Of a stretch of DNA of 64,000 nucleotides, positions 36,303 to 45,069 are shown in pieces. The first letter of the stretch is position 1. Each line of letters starts with the position of its first letter. Made by a program: the position numbers and the translations under genes. The DNA comes from Stutzerimonas stutzeri (lineage in GTDB: Bacteria > Pseudomonadota > Gammaproteobacteria > Pseudomonadales > Pseudomonadaceae). The notes beneath the pieces are model-generated. The model did no database searches, was not told where the DNA came from, and saw only the letters and a list, made by a program, of their open reading frames with translations. The stretch is from positions 1,550,001 through 1,614,000 of the forward strand of contig NZ_CP139348.1 of assembly GCF_038561965.1 (NCBI RefSeq). The letters are read 5' to 3'.

Positions 36303-38012
36303 TCAAGCCGCGTTGGGCTGCCGCCAGAAATCGTCGCTGAACACCTTATCGAGTAAGCGATGCTTGAGCGTGCGGCTTTCATCGGTAGCGGCGGCGTTGA
36401 GTTTCTTCAGTAGACGCTGAGGCCCGTTGCGTGGGTCGAAGAGGTCTCGATAGCCAAGACCATCGACCGCGTGCGCGAGTAGGTCCTGCTCGAGTAACGC
36501 GTCGATCCAGTCCGACGGATAGCTGATTTCTTCAGGTATTCGTCGGATTAGATCCACCGCTTCATCGACATTTCCCAGACGCAGGTAAGCGATGGCTAGG
36601 GCATCGAGCAGCAAGGCCATGTCGAACGCTTCGATTTCCTCTGGGGTGTTGGCGGTGACCAGCGTGTCCCGCACATTGTCGAGCAGGCTTCGCGCATCTG
36701 CCGGCCGATCCAGGCGCTGTAGCAGAAGGGCGTGGCGTGTGTCAGTGAATGCACGGTCGAAGAGAGGCTGACGTTCTGCCAAGCGCTGAATCTGTCCCAG
36801 AGCGCGGCGAATTTCGTAGCTGGTGCGTTGGCGCTCCGGTAGGCGGCTTTGTAGTGTCAGGCGCGCGTTCAGGACCTGCAGCCGTAGGTGATCGCGATCG
36901 GTGTTCTCTGGTAGGTACTCGATCCAGCGCTCGGCCTGGCCAAGCATCGAGGTGGCTAGGTCTGGCTGGCTTTGTTCATAAAGAGCCCATAGCGACAAGT
37001 ACAGGCTGATGCGCTGTGTTTCGTGCCTGGACATGCGCTGTACATCTCGCTCGGCGTCAGACACGGCGCCCTGGTCAATCCACCATTGGGCCAGCCTCAG
37101 TAGTAAGGCGTCATGCGCGCCATCTTTGACCTCCTTCAGCAACGCCTCGGCCTCGCGAAGCTGACGATGTCGCAGCATGGCGTCGAACAATTGATCGTAA
37201 TGTTCGTCGCGCCAGTCCGCATCCAGTCGCTGGATCTGCTGCTGGGCTTGAGCGAGCCAGCCGGCTTCTATCATGGGGGCGATGAAGGGATTGTCGTGTT
37301 GCAGCGAAAGCGAATCGGAGATTTCCAGAAGCTGTTGGAGATCGCCAAGGGAAGCCAACTCCCGCGCAAAAATTTCCAACCCGGCAATGTCCTCAGCCGG
37401 AACGGTCTGCTGCAGTGCCCAGAACTGCGCCAGGCTATGCCGTGCGGCATCATCTTTTCCGCTCTGGCGTTGCAGGCGCGCAAGGTCCAGCCACTGCTGT
37501 GCGCTCAGGTGGGATGTGGTGGCGAACGATTCGAGCTCGCTATTGGCTCTGTCCTGATCGCCCTCGGCAAGCAACAATGGGATGCGTAGCAGCGGATCGC
37601 TAGGGCGCTTATCGCCAGTGCGCTTTAGCAGCTCCAGTGCCTTTTCGGCTTCACCGGCGTCGATCAGCTGGTAAAGCATCTTGGCTAGCGCTTCGCAGCG
37701 ATGGTGCGCGTCGAGGTACGAGTATAGCCCCAGCGCTTCTTCCTCACGGTTCAGCTCGAGCAGGGTCGCGCACAGCGATGCATTGGCCACCTGCCAGGCA
37801 TCGCCCTGTAGCCGTGCAGCCAAATTAATGGCCATTTCGGGGGCCAAAATGCGTAGGGTCGAGATGCGATTGATCCACACCACCTCCTCAAGCGTGAGGC
37901 GGGCTGAGCTATCAGCAACGGCAATCCGATGAGGCTTCGGATCAGCGCCAGTGATGGCGATAATCAAGAAAACCCCGATGAGTACCACCAGTACGACGAC
38001 AAATACTTCCAT
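36303..38012 (-). CDS. Membrane-anchored helical-repeat (TPR-like) protein
   Basis: A 569-residue protein with one N-terminal membrane helix (residues 3-22) followed only by helical sequence with TPR-like pairs, for example EEEALGLYSYL, AEKALELLKRTGDKRPSDP and DALAIAYLRLGNVDEAVDL near the C-terminus. Such proteins act as scaffolds. I do not recognise a named family. The start MEVFVVVLVV begins at the helix; the frame runs 42 codons further upstream without support. It is convergent with the PLD gene, only 22 bases away, and divergent from yaeQ. Link to the stress operon is not shown. Confidence 0.7.
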   Translation of the reverse strand: MEVFVVVLVVLIGVFLIIAITGADPKPHRIAVADSSARLTLEEVVWINRISTLRILAPEMAINLAARLQGDAWQVANASLCATLLELNREEEALGLYSYLDAHHRCEALAKMLYQLIDAGEAEKALELLKRTGDKRPSDPLLRIPLLLAEGDQDRANSELESFATTSHLSAQQWLDLARLQRQSGKDDAARHSLAQFWALQQTVPAEDIAGLEIFARELASLGDLQQLLEISDSLSLQHDNPFIAPMIEAGWLAQAQQQIQRLDADWRDEHYDQLFDAMLRHRQLREAEALLKEVKDGAHDALLLRLAQWWIDQGAVSDAERDVQRMSRHETQRISLYLSLWALYEQSQPDLATSMLGQAERWIEYLPENTDRDHLRLQVLNARLTLQSRLPERQRTSYEIRRALGQIQRLAERQPLFDRAFTDTRHALLLQRLDRPADARSLLDNVRDTLVTANTPEEIEAFDMALLLDALAIAYLRLGNVDEAVDLIRRIPEEISYPSDWIDALLEQDLLAHAVDGLGYRDLFDPRNGPQRLLKKLNAAATDESRTLKHRLLDKVFSDDFWRQPNAA

Positions 38013-38188
38013 GAGAATCCGTTCTCTCTGTTTCTGAAAAGACCCGTGGCAGGCCAGGCGGCGCTTTATAAGGGCCGAGCAAGGAAGGGCGCAATGATGG
38101 GGCATGCCAAATGCCAACCTGGTCTCTCTCGGGCTCACGGCCCAATAATTCTGTAGACTCTTCGCCTTTCGTTCGCCGGATGCCCGCC

Positions 38189-38731
38189 ATGGCGCTGCAA
38201 GCCACGCCTTACAAAGTTGAAATAAATCTCACCGATCTTGATCGCCACGTTTACCAGGATCTGCGTTTCACCGTGGCTCGTCATCCGTCGGAGACAGAAG
38301 AGCGGATGGTGGCGCGGTTGATCGCTTATATCCTTTGGTATGGCGAGCAGTTGGCATTCGGCCGTGGGCTTTCAGATGTGGATGAGCCTGCACTGTGGGA
38401 GAAAAGCCTGGACGACCGCGTGCTGCACTGGATCGAAGTGGGCCAGCCGGACGCTGAGCGGATTACCTGGTGTTCGCGCCGCGCCGAGCGTTTCAGCCTG
38501 GTGGCCTATGGCAACCTGCGGGTCTGGCAGACCAAGGTGCTCGATAGCGTACGCACCCTGAAGAAAATCAACGTCGTGGCGGTGGGGCAGGAAGCGCTGG
38601 AGTCCGTCTCGCGTGATTTGCCTCGGTCGATCAGCTGGAGCGTAATGGTCAGCGAAGGCTCGATGTTCATTACCGATGAGCGCGGCCAGCACGAAGTGCC
38701 GCTGGAGTGGCTGATCGGCGAGCGCGGCTAG
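38189..38731 (+). CDS. yaeQ: YaeQ family protein
   Basis: A 180-residue protein (E. coli YaeQ 181) with family sequences YKVEINLTDLDRHVYQD, VARLIAYILW and CSRRAERF. The fold is PD-(D/E)xK nuclease-like and YaeQ was once linked to RfaH suppression; its activity remains unproven. The start MALQATPYK is the family start; the upstream frame lacks similarity. TAGACT upstream (near 38155) may be the -10. Confidence 0.9.
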   Translation: MALQATPYKVEINLTDLDRHVYQDLRFTVARHPSETEERMVARLIAYILWYGEQLAFGRGLSDVDEPALWEKSLDDRVLHWIEVGQPDAERITWCSRRAERFSLVAYGNLRVWQTKVLDSVRTLKKINVVAVGQEALESVSRDLPRSISWSVMVSEGSMFITDERGQHEVPLEWLIGERG

Positions 38732-38748
38732 GCGCTCAGCGATGGTAG

Positions 38749-38770
38749 AGGAGGGCGCGACGGCCCTCCT
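38749..38770. terminator. Hairpin between yaeQ and the NRAMP-like gene
   Basis: An 8-bp perfect stem AGGAGGGC / GCCCTCCT with a six-base loop lies between the two convergent genes; no T tract. Confidence 0.5.
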
Positions 38771-38779
38771 ATGTTGGCG

Positions 38780-40000
38780 TCAGGACTGCCAGAACTGCAC
38801 GAAGGCGTTAAACGACATCACCACCCCAACCGCCGTGGCCAGCATGGCCAATATGCCGAACACCAGCATCCAGGTTGGGTGACGATAGACGTCGCCGACG
38901 ATGTTCGATTTGCGCGAGGCGAGCAATATGCAGCCCAGCGCCAGGGGCAGTACCAGCGCATTCAACGTGCCCGCCACCACCAGAACCTTCACCGGCTGGC
39001 CGACCAGGCTGTAGATGAGTGTCGAGCAGGCGATGAAGGCGATCACGACTCGCTGGTTATGCCGCCGAATGCTGTCATGCAGCGAGTACATGAAGGTCAC
39101 GCTGGTATAGGCAGCACCGATCACCGATGACACCGAGGCGGCCAGCAGCACCACTCCGAATATCTTGTAGCCAATGGTGCCCATCGAATGGGAGAACACC
39201 GACGCAGCGGGATTGCTCGGATCAAGGCTCAGGCCCTGGCTGACGACTCCGAGCGCCGCCAGGAACAAGCAGATACGCACGACGCCGGTCGTGGCGATGC
39301 CGATCACGGCCGCGCGAGTCACCAGCCTTACATTTTCGACACCGGTGATGCCGGCTTCGACCAGTCGATGGCCACCGGAGAATGAGATATAGCCGCCGAC
39401 CGTGCCGCCTACCAAGGTCACGATCGGCAGTAGCAGGATCAGCGGGTCGTCAGGGTTGAAGCTGCGGCTCATCGCCTCGAGCAGCGGTGGGTTCGACTGC
39501 AGCATGGCGTAGCCGATCATGCACAGCATCACCAGCCCGAGCACCTGCATCACCGAGTCCATTACGCCCTTGGCATTGCGCAGCAGGAAAATTCCGATGA
39601 TCAGCACGGCGGCGATCAACGAGCCGATTACCGGCGGGATGCCGAAAATGACGTTCATTGCCAGGCCGGCGCCACCGATGTTGCCGATGTTGAAGGCGAT
39701 GCCGCCAAGCACGATGAAGGCGGATATCAGATGGCCGACGCCGGGTATTACCCGGTTGGCGACGTCCTGGCCGCGCAGGTTGGCAACGGTGATCACCCGC
39801 CAGATATTGAGCTGGGCACCGATGTCGATGAGCAAAGAGATCAGGATCGCGAAGGCGAAACTCGCCAGATACTTCTCGGTGAACAGCGAGGTCTGGGTTA
39901 GAAACGCGGGTCCGATGGACGAGGTGGCCATGATGAAAATGGCGCCGCGTAGGACGTTGCGCTGAGCGGGAGTGCCGCGTTCGGCTTGTGTGGATTGCAT
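38780..40000 (-). CDS. NRAMP-like transporter linked to 5-oxoproline use
   Basis: A 406-residue membrane protein with about eleven helices of the NRAMP superfamily, the branch of B. subtilis YcsG. The first helix IMATSSIGPAFLTQTS replaces the usual metal-binding DPGN motif, so manganese transport is doubtful. YcsG-type genes stand with pxpABC in many bacteria, as here, which suggests uptake of 5-oxoproline or a related compound; that is inference from context. It is the last gene of the group, 114 bases after pxpC. Confidence 0.82.
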   Translation of the reverse strand: MQSTQAERGTPAQRNVLRGAIFIMATSSIGPAFLTQTSLFTEKYLASFAFAILISLLIDIGAQLNIWRVITVANLRGQDVANRVIPGVGHLISAFIVLGGIAFNIGNIGGAGLAMNVIFGIPPVIGSLIAAVLIIGIFLLRNAKGVMDSVMQVLGLVMLCMIGYAMLQSNPPLLEAMSRSFNPDDPLILLLPIVTLVGGTVGGYISFSGGHRLVEAGITGVENVRLVTRAAVIGIATTGVVRICLFLAALGVVSQGLSLDPSNPAASVFSHSMGTIGYKIFGVVLLAASVSSVIGAAYTSVTFMYSLHDSIRRHNQRVVIAFIACSTLIYSLVGQPVKVLVVAGTLNALVLPLALGCILLASRKSNIVGDVYRHPTWMLVFGILAMLATAVGVVMSFNAFVQFWQS

Positions 40001-40114
40001 TGGATACCTTCTTTTTCTTGGCGTTGGGGCAGGTAGAAATGCGTCCGGGTCATACCCGGCAATGTTGTTCTTGTAGGAATAAATAGCCGTTGGTCAGCTG
40101 TTTCTCATGAGCGA

Positions 40115-41029
40115 CTAGCGCCACTGCGCGAGCAGTTCGCGGTGTGCCCGTTGCGCGGCCTCCAGTGAAATCGGTTTAAGCCTGAGAGGGGTGCCGGGCA
40201 GACACTGCGCCAGCTGGGCTACCGCCGCTGGTGTCAGCGCGCCTAGGCGTGGATAGCCGCCGATTGTCTGGCGGTCGTTGAGCAGGATGATCGGCTGTCC
40301 ATCGGCTGGAACCTGAATCGCGCCGAGCGGCACGCCTTCGGAAATCATCGATGAGCGCGTGCTGTGAAGCGCGGGGCCGAGCAAGCGCACGCCCATGCGG
40401 TCGGCCCGCTGATCGACGGTCCACTCGCTATTGAAGGCATCGAACAGACTCTGGCCGCTGAAATCTCCGATCTGTGCACCGAGTACGACCGAAAGGGCCA
40501 GGTTCGATGGCGGCGCGACGGTTTGCGACGGCAGTTCGCGCGAAACGGACGGAGCATTTTCGAGCCAATGCAAGCGGTCGCCATCGGCCAGCGCCCGGCC
40601 GTCACCCGTCAAGCCTCCGAGCTGTTCGCGGCGCACTGTGGCGCAGCTGTCCAGTACCGGCGTCGCCTGAAAGCCGCCTGGCGCGGCGAGATAAGCGCGA
40701 ACGCCTCGCTTCGGATGAGCGAAGGTAAGCAGCTGGCCGCGACGAACCTTGAAGCTGCGCCCCGGGACGATGGCCTCGCCATCAAGTTCGGCGGCAAGGT
40801 CGGCGCCACAGATTGCCAGGCGGGTATCGCTTTCCGCGCGCAGGCTGAAGTTTCCCAGCGTGATTTCCACCGTCGCGGCCTGCACCGGGTTACCGAGCAG
40901 CCAGTTGGCCCAGCTGTGGGAAATCCAGTCCACCGGCCCGCCCTGGGTAACACCGAGGTGGCGCACACCCATACGGCCGCCGTCCTGCAAGCTGGCCAGT
41001 GCGCCGGCGCGTTCGATAAGCAGACTCAT
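40115..41029 (-). CDS. pxpC: 5-oxoprolinase subunit C
   Basis: A 304-residue biotin-dependent carboxyltransferase-like protein (KipA/YbgK family). It has the N-terminal LQDGGRMGVRHLGVTQGGPVD and the RADRMGVRLLGP and QTIGGYPRLG motifs. With PxpA and PxpB it opens 5-oxoproline to glutamate using ATP. The start overlaps the pxpB stop by four bases. Confidence 0.93.
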   Translation of the reverse strand: MSLLIERAGALASLQDGGRMGVRHLGVTQGGPVDWISHSWANWLLGNPVQAATVEITLGNFSLRAESDTRLAICGADLAAELDGEAIVPGRSFKVRRGQLLTFAHPKRGVRAYLAAPGGFQATPVLDSCATVRREQLGGLTGDGRALADGDRLHWLENAPSVSRELPSQTVAPPSNLALSVVLGAQIGDFSGQSLFDAFNSEWTVDQRADRMGVRLLGPALHSTRSSMISEGVPLGAIQVPADGQPIILLNDRQTIGGYPRLGALTPAAVAQLAQCLPGTPLRLKPISLEAAQRAHRELLAQWR

Positions 41030-41733
41030 GCAGCTGTCTCCTCGAAGGGGCTGTCATCTCCGCCCAGGCGGATGAATTCGGCGCGCTCGATGGGCACGAA
41101 CCGCACCCGATCCCCTGGCTGCCAGAGGCTGTAGCCGTCGAGCTCGCGGTCGAACAGACGAACCGGGCTGCGCCCGATCAGATTCCAGCCACCCGGTGAA
41201 ACCAGTGGATAGATCGCCGTCTGCCGATCGGCTATGCCCAGGCTTCCCGCCGGCACCTGCTTGCGCGGTGTGGCCAGGCGCGGGCTGGCCAGACGCTCAT
41301 CGACCAATCCGAGAAAGGCGAAGCCCGGTGCGAAGCCCAGGGCGAATACCTGATAGATATGCGCGCTGTGTTGCTCGATCACGCCGGTTACGCCCAGCCC
41401 GCTGCGTTTGCCCAATGACTCAAGCTCTGGGCCGATGCTGGTGTCGTACCACACCGGTATGTCGTGCTGGCGAGCACTTTCGGCAGCGGCCGGCTGAAGA
41501 CCTTCGAGCGCGTGATGGAGGTGCTGGCGGGCCTGCTGGTCGTCCAGTCGGGTCAGGTCGTAATGCACCAGCAGGGTGGTGTAGGAAGGCACCAGATCGA
41601 TCAGTGCCGTGCCGAAGGCTTCGCGCACCCGCTGACTGGCGGCGAGCATCCACGGCATGTTGTCTTCATCGATATGCTCGAACAGGCGCAGCACCAGGCT
41701 ATCGACGCCGACCACTTCGATCCGCGGCTTCAT
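41026..41733 (-). CDS. pxpB: 5-oxoprolinase subunit B
   Basis: A 235-residue KipI/YbgJ family protein, with [29 protein letters not shown] and [12 protein letters not shown] motifs. It forms a complex with PxpC. Translationally coupled at both ends: its ATG overlaps the pxpA stop and its stop overlaps the pxpC start (ATGA in each case). Confidence 0.93.
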   Translation of the reverse strand: MKPRIEVVGVDSLVLRLFEHIDEDNMPWMLAASQRVREAFGTALIDLVPSYTTLLVHYDLTRLDDQQARQHLHHALEGLQPAAAESARQHDIPVWYDTSIGPELESLGKRSGLGVTGVIEQHSAHIYQVFALGFAPGFAFLGLVDERLASPRLATPRKQVPAGSLGIADRQTAIYPLVSPGGWNLIGRSPVRLFDRELDGYSLWQPGDRVRFVPIERAEFIRLGGDDSPFEETAA

Positions 41734-42479
41734 GCGGGAAGCGCCTGCAGCGCCTGGCGAATGCGCTGGACCGCGGCGACGGAGCCGGCGTTGTCGCCGT
41801 GTACGCAGAGGGTGTCGGCCTGCAGTATCAGCGCGCTGCCATCACTGGCGGTCAGGGGTTCGCCCTTGGCCAGGCGCAGCGCCTGGTCGGCGACGGTGTC
41901 GGCATCGTGGTGGACGGCGCCTGGCAGGCTACGTGACACCAGCATGCCCGCCGCGTCGTAGGCGCGGTCAGCGAACACCTCGAACCACAGGCTGATGCCC
42001 ATTTCCGCCGCCAGCGCCTGGCTTGCGCTGTTGTCGCGTGTGGACATCAGCATCAGCGGCAGGTTGGCGCTGTAGGCCTTGATGGCGCTCATCACCGCAC
42101 GCAGCAGCTCGGGCTGGCGCATCATGTCGTTGTACAGCGCACCGTGCGGTTTGACGTAGCGGACCTGCGTGCCTTCGGCGCGGCAGATGCCGTCGAGCGC
42201 GCCGATCTGATAGAGCAGCATGTTCTCCACTTCGGCCGGGCTGCAGGCCATGGAGCGCCGGCCGAAGCCGACCAGATCCGGATAGGCCGGGTGCGCACCG
42301 ATACGCACATCATGCTGCCGCGCCAGTACAACGGTGCGGCGCATGATCTGCGGGTCAGAGGCGTGGAAGCCACAGGCAATGTTGGCGCAGTCGATGAAGG
42401 GCATCACCTCGGCGTCCAGGCCCATGCTCCAGGCGCCGAAGCTTTCCCCTATATCGCAGTTAAGTAACAGACGGCTCAC
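41730..42479 (-). CDS. pxpA: 5-oxoprolinase subunit A
   Basis: A 249-residue LamB/YcsF family protein: start [27 protein letters not shown] and KPHGALYN motifs with the metal- and substrate-site His and Asp residues. The start is a GTG at 42479-42477 with AAAGGAG eight bases before it; the ATG-started frame upstream reads through the regulator gene on the other strand and is not real. First gene of pxpABC, facing the MarR-type gene across a palindromic region. Confidence 0.93.
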   Translation of the reverse strand: MSRLLLNCDIGESFGAWSMGLDAEVMPFIDCANIACGFHASDPQIMRRTVVLARQHDVRIGAHPAYPDLVGFGRRSMACSPAEVENMLLYQIGALDGICRAEGTQVRYVKPHGALYNDMMRQPELLRAVMSAIKAYSANLPLMLMSTRDNSASQALAAEMGISLWFEVFADRAYDAAGMLVSRSLPGAVHHDADTVADQALRLAKGEPLTASDGSALILQADTLCVHGDNAGSVAAVQRIRQALQALPA

Positions 42480-42530
42480 GATGGCTGCTCCTTTCGAGAT
42501 TGGCCGGTGCGTTGCGGCGTGTTTAAGGGC

Positions 42531-42562
42531 GATACATTGATAAAGTATCGATAAATTATCAA
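42531..42562. promoter_or_regulatory. Palindromic operator between pxpA and the MarR-type gene
   Basis: A perfect inverted repeat TTGATAA (42537-42543) and TTATCAA (42556-42562) with 12 bases between; a second pair GATAC/GTATC (42531-42549) is nested. It lies about midway in the 189-base divergent region, in an AT-rich patch. It is a likely binding site for the adjacent regulator. Confidence 0.55.
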
Positions 42563-42668
42563 CGAGTTTTTCCTTTGCTCTGCCGAAGTGACCGATCGGA
42601 CATTGCTGTATCCTTGCCCGCCACCTCGATACGATCGGCGCTGCCGCTTCATAAATCAGGAACTCAAG

Positions 42669-43196
42669 ATGGTTGACGCCAAAAGCCCCCGTCCGTTGCG
42701 ATCTTCGATCGTCGCTTCGGCGCACCTCGCCGAACAGTCCCAGGAACTGTCCGAACTCGAGTACGGCATCATCGTCGCCAGCGCCGCGCTGATGCGCTGG
42801 ATGGAGCGCTGCATGCAGGCCTGCGGCACGGTGGAGATGAACGCGCTGGACGTCATGGTGCTGCACAATCTCACCAGCCGTGGGCGCGCGAAGCGACAGG
42901 CGGACATCTGCCTGCTGCTCAATGTGGAAGACACCCACACCGTGACTTATGCGCTGAAGAAGCTCGGCAAACTCGGGCTGGTGGAAGGGGCGAAGCAGGG
43001 CAAGGAGATGTTCTATCGCACCACCGACAAGGGCCGTGCGCTTTGTCAGGAATACGCCGACATCCGCCGCGAATGCCTGATCGCCTCGTTCGAGAACCTC
43101 AATATCGACCCCGATGAGATCCACCGCCTGGCGGGCATGCTGCGCGCCATGTCGGGCCTGTACGACCAGGCCGCACGTGCGGCCACCTCCCTGTAA
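42669..43196 (+). CDS. MarR-type winged-helix regulator
   Basis: A 175-residue DNA-binding protein of the COG5631 branch. The winged helix lies at about residues 50-130 ([24 protein letters not shown] as recognition helix and wing, here given as [18 protein letters not shown]). Homologues often stand beside pxpABC or similar catabolic genes. I infer that it represses pxpABC until the inducer appears. The start MVDAKSPRP is chosen as the first ATG after the promoter region; the ribosome binding site (CAGGAACTCAAG) is moderate. recJ follows by 28 bases. Confidence 0.83.
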   Translation: MVDAKSPRPLRSSIVASAHLAEQSQELSELEYGIIVASAALMRWMERCMQACGTVEMNALDVMVLHNLTSRGRAKRQADICLLLNVEDTHTVTYALKKLGKLGLVEGAKQGKEMFYRTTDKGRALCQEYADIRRECLIASFENLNIDPDEIHRLAGMLRAMSGLYDQAARAATSL

Positions 43197-43224
43197 TCCG
43201 TTTCACCGAGTCTGGAATCCAACG

Positions 43225-44940
43225 ATGCGTATCGAACCCCGCCCCTTGCCCGAGCAGCTGCCTGACCTTGGCGATCTGCCGCCGTTGCTGCAGCGCCTCT
43301 ATGCTGCCCGGGGCGTGGCCAGCGCGGCGGAGCTGGACAAGGGATTGGCGCGGCTGATTCCTTATAAGCAGCTCAAGGGCATCGATGCGGCGGTCGAGCT
43401 GCTGGTCGAGGCGCTGGAGAAACGTCAGCGCATTCTTTTTGTCGGCGATTTCGACGCCGACGGCGCGACGGCAAGCACTGTCGGCGTACTCGGTTTGCGC
43501 CAGTTGGGCGCCGCGCATGTCGATTACCTGGTACCCAATCGCTTCGAATATGGCTACGGCCTGACGCCGGAAATTGTCGCCGTCGCGTTGCAGCGTGAGC
43601 CCGATCTGTTGGTGACCGTGGACAACGGCATTTCCAGTGTCGACGGCGTGGCGGCGGCAAAGGCGGCTGGTTTGAAGGTGCTGGTGACCGACCATCACCT
43701 GCCGGGCCACGAACTGCCGGCGGCCGATGCCATCGTCAACCCCAATCAGCCTGAGTGTGCCTTTCCCAGCAAGTGCATCGCCGGGGTCGGGGTCATTTTC
43801 TACGTGTTGCTGGCCCTGCGCGCGCGCCTGCGTGAGCTGAACTGGTTCATCCGTCAGGGCTGGGCAGAGCCGAACCTGGCTGAACTATTGGATCTGGTGG
43901 CGCTAGGCAGTGTCGCCGACGTGGTACCGCTGGATGCCAACAATCGCATCCTGGTCCATCAGGGATTGGCGCGGATTCGCGCGGGGCGGGCGAGGGCGGG
44001 CCTGCGGGCGATTCTCGAAGTGGCGGGGCGCGACCATCGACGCATCACCTCCACCGATCTGGGCTTCATTCTCGGGCCGCGGCTCAACGCGGCCGGGCGG
44101 CTGGATGACATGTCGCTGGGCATCGAATGCCTGCTCTGCGAGGACGAGGCGCTGGCGCGCGACATGGCGGTCCAGCTCGATGAGCTGAACAAGGACCGCA
44201 AGAGCATCGAGCAGGGCATGCAGCGCGAGGCGCTGGCGCAGCTCAAGGATTTGCCCCTGGAAGACCTGCCGTTCGGCCTGTGCCTGTTCGAAGCCGACTG
44301 GCACCAGGGTGTGATCGGCATCCTGGCGTCGCGCCTTAAGGAGCGCTATTACCGTCCGACCATCGCCTTCGCCGATGCGGGCGATGGCCTGCTCAAGGGC
44401 TCTGCGCGCTCGGTGCCGGGCTTTCATATCCGCGATGCGCTGGATGCAGTCGCCGCTAAGCATCCCGGTTTGATCAGCAAGTTCGGCGGACACGCCATGG
44501 CGGCCGGGCTTTCACTACCGCAAGCCAACTTCGGCGCCTTCGCCGCCGCGTTCGACGCCGAAGTGCGCCGTCAGCTTTGCGAGGACGACCTCACTGGCCG
44601 GCTACTTACCGACGGCCAGCTGAGTGTCGAGGAATTTCACCTGGAGCTGGCGCGTGCGCTGCGCAATGCCGGGCCCTGGGGGCAGCACTTTCCAGAGCCG
44701 ATGTTCCATGGTGTGTTCCAGCTGGTGCAGCAGCGCCTGGTTGGCGAGCGCCATTTGAAGCTGGTACTCAAGAGTGAATGCGGTTCGCTCACCCTTGATG
44801 GCATCGCCTTCAACATCGACCGCGAAATCTGGCCGAACCCGACGGTGCGCTGGGCCGAACTGGCCTACAAGCTGGACGTCAACGAGTACCGCGGCCAGGA
44901 AAGCGTGCAGCTGATGGTGGCGCATATCGCCCCGCGCTGA
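43225..44940 (+). CDS. recJ: Single-stranded-DNA-specific exonuclease RecJ
   Basis: A 571-residue 5'-3' exonuclease for recombination and mismatch repair. DHH phosphoesterase motifs are intact: VGDFDADGATAS (about 73-84), VTVDNGIS, VTDHHLPGHE (about 155), then the DHHA1 and OB domains with FGGHAMAAGLSL. The start MRIEPRPLPEQL is at 43225; the upstream frame belongs to the regulator region. It is 28 bases after the MarR-type gene but likely has its own expression. Confidence 0.96.
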   Translation: MRIEPRPLPEQLPDLGDLPPLLQRLYAARGVASAAELDKGLARLIPYKQLKGIDAAVELLVEALEKRQRILFVGDFDADGATASTVGVLGLRQLGAAHVDYLVPNRFEYGYGLTPEIVAVALQREPDLLVTVDNGISSVDGVAAAKAAGLKVLVTDHHLPGHELPAADAIVNPNQPECAFPSKCIAGVGVIFYVLLALRARLRELNWFIRQGWAEPNLAELLDLVALGSVADVVPLDANNRILVHQGLARIRAGRARAGLRAILEVAGRDHRRITSTDLGFILGPRLNAAGRLDDMSLGIECLLCEDEALARDMAVQLDELNKDRKSIEQGMQREALAQLKDLPLEDLPFGLCLFEADWHQGVIGILASRLKERYYRPTIAFADAGDGLLKGSARSVPGFHIRDALDAVAAKHPGLISKFGGHAMAAGLSLPQANFGAFAAAFDAEVRRQLCEDDLTGRLLTDGQLSVEEFHLELARALRNAGPWGQHFPEPMFHGVFQLVQQRLVGERHLKLVLKSECGSLTLDGIAFNIDREIWPNPTVRWAELAYKLDVNEYRGQESVQLMVAHIAPR

Positions 44941-45069
44941 CTGCCCCTTCGCCGGTCGATGATAGGCCGGCTGAATCCAGCGCCATTCCCCGTCAAGACG
45001 TCTGATTGTTGCCCGCAGCCATGGGGCCTAGAGTGGCTGGACAACAACAGCGCCATGCGGGAATCCGAA

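Noticed and set aside
42588..42668. Longer MarR-type protein starting at 42588
   Set aside because: The added residues are Cys/Pro/Arg-rich, translated from the promoter region, and have no ribosome binding site.
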